Positions 15,911-24,058 of a stretch of DNA of 64,000 bases are shown here, in pieces. Numbering within the stretch: position 1 is the first letter of the stretch; every line of letters starts with the position of its first letter. A program made the position numbers and the translations under genes. The notes under the pieces were generated by a model. The model had not been told where the DNA came from. It did not search any database and was given only the letters and a program-made list of their open reading frames with translations. The stretch is from Streptomyces sp. SN-593 (lineage in GTDB: Bacteria; Actinomycetota; Actinomycetes; Streptomycetales; Streptomycetaceae), in contig NZ_AP018365.1 of NCBI RefSeq assembly GCF_016756395.1, forward strand, positions 7,010,001 to 7,074,000, read 5' to 3'.

Positions 15911-17260
15911 TCAGTCCCGGGTCAGGGGCGCGCCGGCGTCGCGCCAGGCGACGATGCCGCCGGTGAGGCTGCGGGCGTCGGGGTGCCCCATCCGGGTGAG
16001 CAGCGCGGCGTACCGCGCGGACTGCTCACCGACCGGACAGGCCAGCAGGACCGGCCGGCTGCGGGCGAACGGCAGTCCCGCGCGCAGGAGTTCGCCGAGG
16101 ATCTCGTCGGTGATGTTGACGGAGCCGGCCAGGTGCAGGGCGTTGTAGGCGTAGGTGCTGCGCAGGTCCACGATCAGCGGGTCGGCGCCCTCGATCCAGG
16201 TGCGGGCCTCGTCCACCGTCACCGCCGGCGCGGCGGCGACGTCGGCGTCCGACAGGCCGGCGAGCGTGTTCGGGGTGCGCGCGGTGTCGCCGAGCAGGTC
16301 CGGTCGGCGCTGCCGGATGTAGCTGAGGTAGCCCTCGACCCGGTCGCAGACGATGAACACGGCGGTCCTCCGTTCGGCCGGCGGCCCGTCGTCCCGCTGC
16401 TCGGCCAGTCGCGCGTCGGCCTCGCGCAGGTGCCGCAGCGCGCCGTGGTATGCCGCGCCGCCGGTGGGTCCGGCGAGCAGCCCGCAGCGGCGGATGAGGG
16501 TCACCATGCCCTCGATCGCCTGCCCGGAGTCCACGGTGGCCAGCGTGTCGTAGGTGTCCGGGTCGAACAGGCCGACCTCGTGCACTTCGTCGCGGGTGCG
16601 GATGCCGGGGATGAAGTCGGACTTCGCGGCGACCAGGCCGACCACCTCGACGTCCGGGCGGTGGGCCCGCAGCGCGCCCGCCACGCCGGTGGAGGAGCCG
16701 GCCGTCCCCACGCAGGCGATGAAGTAGTCCGGCGCGCGGCCGTCGAGGTCGGCGACGATCTCCGGGCCGGTGCCCTCGAAGTGGGCCGCGCTGTTGCGGG
16801 GGTTGAAGTACTGGTCGGTGTGGAGCAGCGGGGTCTCGGAGTCCGCGAGCGCCTGGTGGAAGAGGGTCAGCGGGTCCTCGGTGTCGGTGGGGTCCAGGCA
16901 CTCGCTCTGCCCGGGCAGCTCCTCGATCTCGGCGCCGAGCAGCAGGAGCAGTTCCTTGGTCTCCGGGATGCGCATCCGGTTGGTGACGCTCTTGAACGTC
17001 AGGCCGTGCATGCCCGCGATCACCGCCAGCGCCTTGGCGGTGTTGCCGCTGGACAGCTCCACGATCTGGCTGCCGTCGGCCTCGGCGCCGGGCAGCCCGG
17101 CGCGGGCCATGTTCCACGCCGCGCGGTCCTTCACCGAGCCGAACGGGTTGAGCATCTCCAGCTTGGCGAACAGGTCGATGTGGCGCAGGCCGTGCACCGC
17201 GGGATCGATGCGCACCAGCGGGGTGTTGCCGATGGCGTCGGTGATGCGGTCGTACCTCAC
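15911..17260 (-). CDS. Cysteine synthase-like PLP enzyme fused to a rhodanese domain
   Basis: The product is 449 residues. Residues 1-340 are a fold-type II CysK-like domain with Lys44 in FGSVKDRAAW and the substrate loop LSSGNTAKA near 70. The PLP-phosphate loop reads GTAGSSTG rather than GTGGTITG, so it is not housekeeping CysK. Residues 350-449 are a rhodanese domain with VDLRSTYAYNALHLAGSVNI and catalytic Cys408 in LACPVGEQS. The GTG overlaps the Y4yA stop by four bases. It resembles the y4xP-type proteins that accompany y4yA in rhizobia, as I recall. The reaction is probably beta-replacement with a sulfur nucleophile (inference). Confidence 0.88.
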   Translation of the reverse strand: MRYDRITDAIGNTPLVRIDPAVHGLRHIDLFAKLEMLNPFGSVKDRAAWNMARAGLPGAEADGSQIVELSSGNTAKALAVIAGMHGLTFKSVTNRMRIPETKELLLLLGAEIEELPGQSECLDPTDTEDPLTLFHQALADSETPLLHTDQYFNPRNSAAHFEGTGPEIVADLDGRAPDYFIACVGTAGSSTGVAGALRAHRPDVEVVGLVAAKSDFIPGIRTRDEVHEVGLFDPDTYDTLATVDSGQAIEGMVTLIRRCGLLAGPTGGAAYHGALRHLREADARLAEQRDDGPPAERRTAVFIVCDRVEGYLSYIRQRRPDLLGDTARTPNTLAGLSDADVAAAPAVTVDEARTWIEGADPLIVDLRSTYAYNALHLAGSVNITDEILGELLRAGLPFARSRPVLLACPVGEQSARYAALLTRMGHPDARSLTGGIVAWRDAGAPLTRD

Positions 17261-18744
17261 TGCGGGTCCCCCTCGGTGGAGAGCGGCCAGTACGCGTCGT
17301 CCAGGCACCACGTCCAGCTCCCGCCGGACCGCCAGGCGGCGATCTTGCGGGCGGCGGGGTGGCGCTGGGAGCGGCTGGAGTGGAAGTCCATGCAGTACGC
17401 GGCGGTGTTCGCGAACACCAGCAGGTCGCCGGGGCGCGGTGCGCGCGGCAGGTGGACGAGGCGGCGGGTGATCAGGTCGGTCTCCAGGCACAGGTGCCCG
17501 AACAGGTGCACCGCCACCGGTCCGCCGCTGCCGCTGTCGGTGCTGGTGCCGGTGGAGCCGGGCCGGGGCAGGAGCACCGGGTCGAGCAGGACGCCGTGCT
17601 CCTCCAGCGCGATGTCGTCGGCCTTCGCGGCCAGCCGCACCCACAGGTCGGCGCCTCCGTCGGGAGGGCGCCGCACCTCCTGCACGGTCGCCAGGGTCAG
17701 CCCGCACTGGTCGAGCAGCGCCCGGCCCGGTTCGGCGTGCACGTCGTACAGGTGCTCCAGCGCCAGCGAGGCGAGCGGCCGGCCGCCCAGGGCGGACGAG
17801 GACGGCGCCGAGAGCAGTTCGTCGAGGTAGTGGCCGCCGGCGGCCGGCCGCCAGGACGGGTAGAGGGCGAGCGATCCGCGCAGGGTGCCCTTGTCGTTGC
17901 GCAGGCCGTAGCCGTGGCCGCCCCAGGTGAGGGCGGGCCGGGCGCCGAGCGCGGCCGCGGCCAGCTCGCTGGTGTAGGCGTCCCACTCCTCGCGGTGGGC
18001 GAGGTAGCTGATCCCGAAGCCGCCGCCGATGTCCACGACGTCGGGGGCCAGCCCGTGGTCGCGGCAGGCGCCGAGCGCCTGGAGGCATCCCTCGAACGCG
18101 GTCGCCTTCTCGGTGAGGCTGGTGGTGTCCAGGTGGTAGCTCACCCCGACGAGGTCGAGCACGTCGCGGTACCCCGCCGCCCGGGCGAGGACGTCGTCCA
18201 GCGCGGCGACCGGTATGCCGAAGCGGCTGAGCCGGGAGCGGACGCGCACGCCCGGCGCGCTGAAGCCGCTCAACCGCAGCAGGGTCCGGCAGCGCGGCAG
18301 TCCGTGGGCCCGCAACAGGCGGGCCAGCATGTCGAGTTCGTCCGCCGAGTCGACCGCCACCGCGGCCCCGGTGCGCGCGGCCAGCCAGAGGAACCGCAGG
18401 CTCTTCGGGCCGGTCGCGGTGATCCGCTCCGGCGCGAAGCCGCAGCCGAGCGCGTGCCGCAGCTCGCCCAGCGAGGCGGCGTCCACCCCGGCGGCGGTGG
18501 CCGCCAGGCGCCGTAGCAGCGCGCTGGAGGCGGACGCCTTGTGCGCGAACAGCACCCGGCCCTTCAACCGGTGCCGGGTGAACACCTCCTGGAAGGCGTC
18601 GGCGTTGGCCGCGGCCTGCTCGGGCAGCACGACGTTCAGCGGCGACTCCAACGCGTCCACCAGCGAGTGGAGCAGCCCCGGTTCCGCCAGGAGCGAGGCC
18701 GCCCGCCCGTCGAGCCGCGGGCGCAGGTAGAGCGGCTCCGCCAT
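17257..18744 (-). CDS. Y4yA-family PLP-dependent enzyme (fold type III decarboxylase-like)
   Basis: The product is 495 residues. An alanine-racemase-like TIM barrel has the Schiff-base Lys69 in LFAHKASAS, the Gly-rich phosphate loop DIGGGFGISY near residue 245 and AEPGR near 340. A C-terminal beta domain follows, with the decarboxylase-type LFGHLCLETD. It is longer than diaminopimelate decarboxylase (about 420) and matches the Y4yA subgroup in length and spacing. It is the first gene of the three-gene operon, with the following gene coupled by GTGA. The reaction is unknown; decarboxylation or racemisation of an amino-acid conjugate is expected from the fold. Confidence 0.85.
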   Translation of the reverse strand: MAEPLYLRPRLDGRAASLLAEPGLLHSLVDALESPLNVVLPEQAAANADAFQEVFTRHRLKGRVLFAHKASASSALLRRLAATAAGVDAASLGELRHALGCGFAPERITATGPKSLRFLWLAARTGAAVAVDSADELDMLARLLRAHGLPRCRTLLRLSGFSAPGVRVRSRLSRFGIPVAALDDVLARAAGYRDVLDLVGVSYHLDTTSLTEKATAFEGCLQALGACRDHGLAPDVVDIGGGFGISYLAHREEWDAYTSELAAAALGARPALTWGGHGYGLRNDKGTLRGSLALYPSWRPAAGGHYLDELLSAPSSSALGGRPLASLALEHLYDVHAEPGRALLDQCGLTLATVQEVRRPPDGGADLWVRLAAKADDIALEEHGVLLDPVLLPRPGSTGTSTDSGSGGPVAVHLFGHLCLETDLITRRLVHLPRAPRPGDLLVFANTAAYCMDFHSSRSQRHPAARKIAAWRSGGSWTWCLDDAYWPLSTEGDPQ

Positions 18745-19110
18745 CGTTTCGTCCTGCCTTCCGTCGTCACCGGCCGTCCCGGCCCGGCGGTGGCCGGGCC
18801 GTCGGTGGCGTGCCGGCCCCGGCTCCGGTCCCGGTCGTGGCGGTCCGGGTGGGGTCCGGCCGGCGGTCGCGGCCCGGTCGTGGTGGAGCCGGTCGTCCCG
18901 GACCGGCCGTGGTCGAGTGCGGTTGCAGCATGTCCACCGCGCCGGTCGGCTAAGCCCGGCGCCGACCGCCGCGAGCGCCGGTACGGGCCCAGGAGCGCCC
19001 TGCGACCACGGTGGTCCGCGCGGCTTGCCCCGCCGTACACCGCCGTGACCTGCGATGACGCGGCGTCCGTGGACTCCGTTCCCCGGACGGCGGACCCGAA
19101 GGTCAAGATT
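18745..19110. other. Long divergent intergenic leader
   Basis: No gene is recognised. The DNA is GC-rich with short repeats of GGCCGG type. No second Zur-like palindrome was seen close to the Y4yA start, so its promoter cannot be placed with confidence. Confidence 0.4.
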
Positions 19111-19125
19111 CTGTAATGATTTTCA
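19111..19125 (+). promoter_or_regulatory. Zur-box-like site 1 upstream of znuA
   Basis: CTGTAATGATTTTCA keeps the right half ATGATTTTCA of the Zur palindrome and has a weaker left half. It is 24 bases upstream of a second site. Confidence 0.6.
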
Positions 19126-19148
19126 TCTCGCGTTGGCTGAGGTGGGAT

Positions 19149-19163
19149 TGGGAGTCATTTTCA
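19149..19163 (+). promoter_or_regulatory. Zur-box-like site 2 upstream of znuA
   Basis: TGGGAGTCATTTTCA matches TGAAAATCATTTTCA at 12 of 15 positions and lies 73 bases before the znuA ATG. Paired sites agree with tight zinc repression of the transporter operon. Confidence 0.7.
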
Positions 19164-19236
19164 ATTACGGTGAGGGGGCCGCGGCCGGACGGGTCGCGGT
19201 CCTGCCCGTACCGCACGTACCGCACGAGGAGAAACC

Positions 19237-20220
19237 ATGACCAGCCCCGCCGCCCGCAGCACGGCGCACCGCCGCCGGACCACGCTCGCCGCCGGCGGGA
19301 TACTCGTCGCCGCCCTGGCGGCCACCAGCGCCTGCTCCACCGGCTCGAAGTCCTCCGACGACGACAAGGCCGCCTCCTCCGGGGGGAGTTCGAGCGGCGG
19401 CAAGGTCATCCAGGTGGTGGCGGCGGAGAACTTCTGGGGCAGCATCGCCGAGCAGGTCGGCGGCAGCCACGTGAAGGTCACCAGCATCATCACCAACCCC
19501 GACACCGACCCGCACGACTACGAGCCGACCGCCGCCGACGCGCGCACGGTCGCCTCCGCCGGGTACGCGATCGTCAACGGCATCGGCTACGACTCCTGGG
19601 CGTCGAAGCTCCTGGCGTCCAACCCCTCCTCGCAGCGCACGCTGCTGACCGTCGGCGACCTGGTCGGGGTGAAGGACGGCGGCAACCCGCACCGCTGGTA
19701 CTCACCGGACGACGTGCACAAGGTGATCGAGAGGATCACCGCCGACTACAAGAAGGCCGACCCGGCGGACGCGGCGTACTTCGACGCGCGGAAGAACACC
19801 TTCGAGACCAAGACGCTCGGCACCTACAACTCCCTGATCGCCGACATCAAGGCGAAGTACGCGGGCACCCCGATCGGCGCCTCGGAGTCGATCGTCAGCC
19901 CGCTGGCGGACGGCCTCGGCCTGAAGATGCTCACGCCGTACTCCTTCCTCAGCGCGATCAGCGAGGGCGCCGACCCCACCGCGCAGGACAAGACCACCAT
20001 CGACCACCAGATCGCCGCCCGGCAGATCAAGGTCTACGTCTACAACAGCCAGAACGCCACGCCCGACGTGCAGGCGCAGGTCAAGGCGGCCAAGGCCAAG
20101 GGCATCCCGGTCGCCACCGTCACCGAGACCCTCACCCCGGCCGGCGCGTCGTTCCAGCAGTGGCAGGTGACCGAGCTCAAGGGCATCCAGCAGGCGCTGG
20201 CGAAGGCGACGGGGAAGTAG
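19237..20220 (+). CDS. znuA: Zinc ABC transporter substrate-binding lipoprotein
   Basis: A 327-residue cluster A-I binding protein. The N-terminus has an Arg-rich start, a hydrophobic core and a lipobox LAATSAC with acylated Cys33, followed by a Ser/Gly linker. Metal ligands visible are His93 in DPHDYEPT and His152 in GNPHRWYSP. The third ligand region reads IGASESIVSPL where many homologues have His, so the site may be atypical. There is no His-rich loop. It is first in the znuA-C-B-B operon behind two Zur-like boxes, with ACGAGGAGAAACC before the ATG. Confidence 0.92.
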   Translation: MTSPAARSTAHRRRTTLAAGGILVAALAATSACSTGSKSSDDDKAASSGGSSSGGKVIQVVAAENFWGSIAEQVGGSHVKVTSIITNPDTDPHDYEPTAADARTVASAGYAIVNGIGYDSWASKLLASNPSSQRTLLTVGDLVGVKDGGNPHRWYSPDDVHKVIERITADYKKADPADAAYFDARKNTFETKTLGTYNSLIADIKAKYAGTPIGASESIVSPLADGLGLKMLTPYSFLSAISEGADPTAQDKTTIDHQIAARQIKVYVYNSQNATPDVQAQVKAAKAKGIPVATVTETLTPAGASFQQWQVTELKGIQQALAKATGK

Positions 20221-20222
20221 CC

Positions 20223-21269
20223 GTGCATCCGCTCACCAGACTGCGCGAAGCCGTCCGACCCGGCGTGCCCGCGCCGCGTGCGGACGCCGCGGCCCCGGCC
20301 CGGCCGACCCCGACGGAGCCCGCCGCCACCCTGCCGGAGCACGCCGTACCCGAGCACGCCGTACCCGAGTGCGCCCCGGCCGAACGCGCCGTACCGGAGG
20401 CCGTCGACCGGCCGGGAGGGGCGCGCCCGGCCGGGCCCGCGGTGGTCTCCCTGCGCGACGCGGCGGTGCGGGTCGGCGGCCGCACCCTGTGGTCGCATGT
20501 CGAACTCGACATCGCGCCGGGGGAGTTCGTCGCGGTCCTCGGCCCCAACGGGGTCGGGAAGTCCACCCTGGTCAAGGCGATCCTCGGGCTGGTCCCGACG
20601 GCCGCCGGCAGCATCAGCGTGCTCGGGCGGCCGCCGGGCCACCTCGCGCAGCAGGTGGGCTACCTGCCGCAGCGGCGCAGCTTCGACGCCGGCCTGCGCA
20701 TCCGCGGCGTGGACATCGTCCGGATGGGCTGGGACGGCGACCGCTGGGGGCTGGGCCGCCCGGGGTCGGCGCGCGCCGCCCGTGAGCGGATCGCCCGGGT
20801 CGTGGAGATGGTCGGCGCCTCGGCGTACGCGCACCGCCCGATCGGCCAGTGCTCGGGTGGCGAGCAGCAGCGGCTGCTGATCGCCCAGGCGCTGGTCAGG
20901 CGGCCCCGCCTGCTGGTGCTGGACGAGCCGCTGGACAGCCTCGACCTGCCCAACCAGGCGGCGGTGGCGGCCCTGATCGGCCGGATCTGCCGTGAGGAGG
21001 AGGTCAGCGTGGTGATGGTCGCCCATGACGCCAACCCGATCCTCGCGCACCTGGACCGGGTGGTGTACCTGGCGGAGGGCGGGGCGGTGGCCGGCACCCC
21101 GGCCGAGGTGATCACCTCGGCCACCCTCACCCGGCTGTACCGCACGCCGATCGAGGTGCTGCGCACCTCCGACGGGCGGCTGGTCGTGGTCGGGCAACCC
21201 GAGGCGCCGGCGGTGCACACCGACCGCCACCCGCCGGCGGGCGAGGGGGCGGCCCGTGCTGATCGCTGA
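20223..21269 (+). CDS. znuC: Zinc ABC transporter ATP-binding protein
   Basis: A 348-residue ATPase. The ABC core starts near residue 75: Walker A GPNGVGKST, Q-loop YLPQRRS, signature CSGGEQQR, Walker B LLVLDEPLDSLD and H-loop VMVAHD. The GTG at 20223, two bases after the znuA stop, gives an unusual N-terminal extension of about 70 residues rich in Ala, Pro and Glu, with repeats PEHAVPEHAVPE. A later start cannot be excluded, but no better ribosome site is obvious. Its end overlaps the first permease by 14 bases. Confidence 0.9.
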   Translation: MHPLTRLREAVRPGVPAPRADAAAPARPTPTEPAATLPEHAVPEHAVPECAPAERAVPEAVDRPGGARPAGPAVVSLRDAAVRVGGRTLWSHVELDIAPGEFVAVLGPNGVGKSTLVKAILGLVPTAAGSISVLGRPPGHLAQQVGYLPQRRSFDAGLRIRGVDIVRMGWDGDRWGLGRPGSARAARERIARVVEMVGASAYAHRPIGQCSGGEQQRLLIAQALVRRPRLLVLDEPLDSLDLPNQAAVAALIGRICREEEVSVVMVAHDANPILAHLDRVVYLAEGGAVAGTPAEVITSATLTRLYRTPIEVLRTSDGRLVVVGQPEAPAVHTDRHPPAGEGAARADR

Positions 21270-22197
21270 CGGCACGGCCGGCTGGTCGTGGAACCCGGTC
21301 GCCGACCTCCAGCAGATGTGGGCGTTCCCGTTCATGGTCAACGCCTTCCGGGCCGGCGCGATCGTGGCGGTGCTGGCCGGTGTGATCGGCTGGTACATGG
21401 TGCTGCGCCGGCAGAGCTTCGCCGGCCACACGCTGTCCACGGTGGCCTTCCCCGGAGCGGCCGGCGCCACCCTGGCCGGGGTCGGCGCGGTCTACGGCTA
21501 CTTCGCCTTCTGTGTCGGTGCCGCCCTGGTGATCGCCGCCGTCCCCCGGGCCGGCCGCGAGTCCGGCGGCGGCGAGGAGGCGGCGGTGACCGGCACGATC
21601 CAGGCGTTCCTGCTGGGCGCCGGCTTCCTCTTCATCGCCCTCTACAAGGGTTTCCTCGGCGGGGTGAACGCCCTGCTGTTCGGCAGCTTCCTCGGGATCA
21701 CGACGACCCAGGTGCAGGTGCTGGCCGTGGTGGCCGCGGCGGTCCTGCTGGTGCTGGCCGTGGTCGGGCGGCCGCTGCTGTTCGCCTCCGTCGACCCGGC
21801 GGTCGCCGCCGCCCGCGGGGTGCCGGTCCGGCTGCTGTCCACCGTCTTCCTCGTCGTCCTGGGAGCGGCGACGGCGGCGACCAGCCAGATCACCGGTGCG
21901 CTCCTGGTGTTCGCGCTGCTGGTGATGCCCGCCGCCACCGCCCAGAACCTGACCGCCCGTCCGGTGCACGGCATCGCCGCATCGGTGGTGATCGCGCTCG
22001 CGGTGACCTGGACCAGCCTGGCCGTCGCCTACTACTCGCCCTACCCGATCGGGTTCTGGGTGACCACCTTCGCCTTCGCGGCCTACGCCGCCAGTTGGGG
22101 CGCGCGGCTGGTGCACGAGCGCCTCGGGCGCGCGCCGGACCGCGGGGCCGCGGCCGCCGGCGGCGCGCCCGCGTGGACCTCCGGGAGCGTGCTGTGA
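21256..22197 (+). CDS. znuB: Zinc ABC transporter permease (ABC-3 family), first copy
   Basis: A 313-residue membrane protein with eight or so hydrophobic segments and the ABC-3 motifs WYMVLRRQSFAGHTLS near residue 46, LFGSFLGI and FASVDPAVAAARGVPVRLL. The ATQ-ITGALLVFALLVMPAATA segment is the conserved late helix of ZnuB. It starts inside the end of znuC and ends coupled by GTGA to a second permease. Two different permeases imply a heterodimeric pore. Confidence 0.9.
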   Translation: MLIADGTAGWSWNPVADLQQMWAFPFMVNAFRAGAIVAVLAGVIGWYMVLRRQSFAGHTLSTVAFPGAAGATLAGVGAVYGYFAFCVGAALVIAAVPRAGRESGGGEEAAVTGTIQAFLLGAGFLFIALYKGFLGGVNALLFGSFLGITTTQVQVLAVVAAAVLLVLAVVGRPLLFASVDPAVAAARGVPVRLLSTVFLVVLGAATAATSQITGALLVFALLVMPAATAQNLTARPVHGIAASVVIALAVTWTSLAVAYYSPYPIGFWVTTFAFAAYAASWGARLVHERLGRAPDRGAAAAGGAPAWTSGSVL

Positions 22198-23057
22198 CCG
22201 TCCTCGCCCTCGGCTGGCCCGGCGCGCTCGGGCACCCCTTCTTCCTCCACGCGGTCCTCGCGGGCGCGGCCATCGCCGCCGCGTCCGGCATGGTCGGCTA
22301 CTTCCTGGTGCTGCGCGCCCAGGTCTTCACCGGCGACGCGCTGAGCCACATGGCGTTCACCGGCTCGCTCGCGGCGCTGGCCGCGGGGATCGACCTGCGG
22401 CTGGGGCTGTACGCCGCGACCATCGCGGTCGCGCTGCTGCTCGGCACGCTCTCCCGCTCCGGCCGCGCCGACGACGTCGCCATCGGCAACGTCTTCGCCT
22501 GGATCACCGGCCTGGGCGCCTTCTTCCTCACCCGCTACAGCACCTCCGGCGGCGCGGACAACGCCGGCGCCGGCGTCCGGGTGCTCTTCGGCTCCATCTT
22601 CGGGATGTCCGCCGGCCAGGCCGGCACCGCCGCGGCCGTGGCGGCCGGGGTCTGCGGGCTGGTGCTGGCCGCCTTCCGGCCGCTGCTGTTCGCGTCCGTG
22701 GACGAGGCCGTCGCCGCGGCCCGGGGAGTACCGGTGGGGCTGCTGGGATACGGCTTCCTCGCGCTGGTCGGCGTCACCGCGGCCGAGGCCACCCAGGCGG
22801 TCGGGTCGCTGCTGCTGCTCGGGCTGCTCGCCGCCCCGGCGGGCGCCGCCCAGCGGCTGACCGAGACGCCGGGGCGGGCGTTCGCGCTGTCCACGGTGCT
22901 CGCGGTCGCCGAGATGTGGGGCGGCCTGAGCCTCAGCTACGCGGTACCGAAGATGCCGCCGAGCTTCGCGATCATGGCGCTGGCCACCGCCGTCTACGCG
23001 GCCGCCTTCGCGGTCGGCGGGTGGCGCCGCCGCGCCCCGCGCCTCGCCCCCGCCTGA
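22194..23057 (+). CDS. Zinc ABC transporter permease (ABC-3 family), second copy
   Basis: A 287-residue paralogue of the preceding permease. It shows VGYFLVLRAQVFTGDALSHMAFTG (the conserved G-D-A-L-S-H-x-A motif), LFGSIFGM and FASVDEAVAAARGVPVGLL. It starts by a four-base GTGA overlap. Sequence identity between the two copies appears moderate, so this is an old duplication. It is the last gene of the operon; a GC-rich repeat region follows. Confidence 0.9.
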   Translation: MTVLALGWPGALGHPFFLHAVLAGAAIAAASGMVGYFLVLRAQVFTGDALSHMAFTGSLAALAAGIDLRLGLYAATIAVALLLGTLSRSGRADDVAIGNVFAWITGLGAFFLTRYSTSGGADNAGAGVRVLFGSIFGMSAGQAGTAAAVAAGVCGLVLAAFRPLLFASVDEAVAAARGVPVGLLGYGFLALVGVTAAEATQAVGSLLLLGLLAAPAGAAQRLTETPGRAFALSTVLAVAEMWGGLSLSYAVPKMPPSFAIMALATAVYAAAFAVGGWRRRAPRLAPA

Positions 23058-23129
23058 GAGCAGCCCGGCGCGCCGGGGGCTCCGCGGCTCGCCGCACCTC
23101 CGCCGTGTCCGGCCGGGCGCCCGGTCCAA

Positions 23130-23203
23130 CGCCCCGCGCCGGTCCGCCCGTCCGTCGACGGCCCCGCGCCCGTCCGCCCGTCCGCCCGTCCGCCCGTCCG
23201 TCG
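23130..23203. repeat. Direct repeats with CCGTCCGC octamers
   Basis: Two near-copies of a GCCCCGCGCC-GTCCGCCCGTCCGTCG segment occur, the second expanded by extra CCGTCCGC units. They lie in the 279-base gap between the second permease and the Fur-family gene, where no gene is seen. Confidence 0.5.
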
Positions 23204-23336
23204 CCTGCCCCGCGCCCGGGCGGGCCGCCGGCGGACCCGGGGGTGCGGGCGTTCCTGCCGCGGGGCCCTCGACGTCCACCGGCCGGTCCCAGGGCGGGCC
23301 CGGTCCGCAACCGCACGCATCCCAGGGGGACGCACC

Positions 23337-23792
23337 GTGCACAGCACCTCCGACGGCGCGCAGCCGCCGCGCGGCACCCGGGTCCCCGGGCGCCGTACCC
23401 ACCAGCGCCGGGTCCTGCTGCGGGCCCTGATCGACGCCGACGGCTTCGTCAGCGCGCAGAGCCTGCACGCCGCCGTCCTGGCGGAGGGCGTGCACGTCGG
23501 CCTGAGCACCGTCTACCGCACGCTCGCCGCGCTGGGCGCCGCGGGGCTGGTGGACGTGGTGCGCGACGCCGGCGGCGAACGGCTCTTCCGGCACCGCCCG
23601 AGCCAGGAGCACCGGCACTACCTGATGTGCCGCGCCTGCGGCGCGAGCAGTCCCGTCGAGGCGTCCGCGGTCGAGAACTGGGCGCGGGCGGTGGCCGAGG
23701 CGTCGGGCTTCGCCGAGGTCGAGCACACCGTCGAACTCACCGGTGTGTGCCGGGACTGCCGGAGTCCGGCGGCGCGGCGCCCTGGGCCCTGA
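23337..23792 (+). CDS. Second Fur-family regulator (Zur-like paralogue)
   Basis: A 151-residue Fur protein: RRTHQRRVLLRALIDADGF, recognition region VGLSTVYRTLAALGAAGLVDV, metal region HRHYLMCRACG and C-terminal TGVCRDCRSP. Both CxxC structural pairs are present. It differs clearly from the Zur at 12745 and lacks the HHHH run. It lies just upstream of the Zur-boxed L32/CobW/S18 group and after the ZnuACB operon, so a second zinc or related metal sensor is likely. The start is a GTG at 23337. Confidence 0.88.
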   Translation: MHSTSDGAQPPRGTRVPGRRTHQRRVLLRALIDADGFVSAQSLHAAVLAEGVHVGLSTVYRTLAALGAAGLVDVVRDAGGERLFRHRPSQEHRHYLMCRACGASSPVEASAVENWARAVAEASGFAEVEHTVELTGVCRDCRSPAARRPGP

Positions 23793-23799
23793 TTGCAAA

Positions 23800-23814
23800 T
23801 GGAAGTCATTTTCA
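23800..23814 (+). promoter_or_regulatory. Zur box upstream of rpmF operon
   Basis: TGGAAGTCATTTTCA matches TGAAAATCATTTTCA at 13 of 15 positions and lies 44 bases before the L32 ATG. Confidence 0.78.
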
Positions 23815-23857
23815 TATAACGTCCTGCTGTCACCCCGACCCACCGGAGAGGACCACC

Positions 23858-24058
23858 ATGGCCGTTCCCAAACGCAAGACGTCCCGCAGCAACACCCGCC
23901 ACCGGCGCGCCCAGTGGAAGGCGAGCACGCCCCGACTGGTGCCCGTCACCATCGACGGCGCCTCCCACCTGGTGCCGCGGCACCTGGTCAGGGCCTACGA
24001 GCGCGGCCTGCTCGACGCCGGGCGCGCCGGCCTCGGCCGCGTCCACGGAGGCCGCTGA
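23858..24058 (+). CDS. rpmF: 50S ribosomal protein L32, zinc-independent (C-) form
   Basis: A 66-residue L32 with the diagnostic N-terminus MAVPKRKTSRSNTRHRRAQWK. The C-terminal zinc-ribbon Cys residues of ordinary L32 are absent. It is preceded by GGAGAGGACCACC and a Zur box, and its TGA overlaps the ATG of the CobW-like gene. It serves as a zinc-sparing replacement under zinc starvation. Confidence 0.94.
   Translation: MAVPKRKTSRSNTRHRRAQWKASTPRLVPVTIDGASHLVPRHLVRAYERGLLDAGRAGLGRVHGGR

Noticed and set aside
15908..17830. A 640-codon plus-strand open frame over the CysK-rhodanese and Y4yA genes
   Set aside because: The minus strand holds intact PLP motifs and coupled starts; the plus frame gives Gly/Arg/Val-rich sequence only.
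18745..19110. Zur box for the Y4yA operon
   Set aside because: No TGAAAAT...ATTTTCA-like palindrome was found close to 18744; control by the znuA boxes about 370 bases away cannot be shown.
22083..23843. A 586-codon antisense open frame over the second zinc permease and Fur gene
   Set aside because: The plus strand encodes a canonical ABC-3 permease and Fur protein; the antisense product is low complexity.
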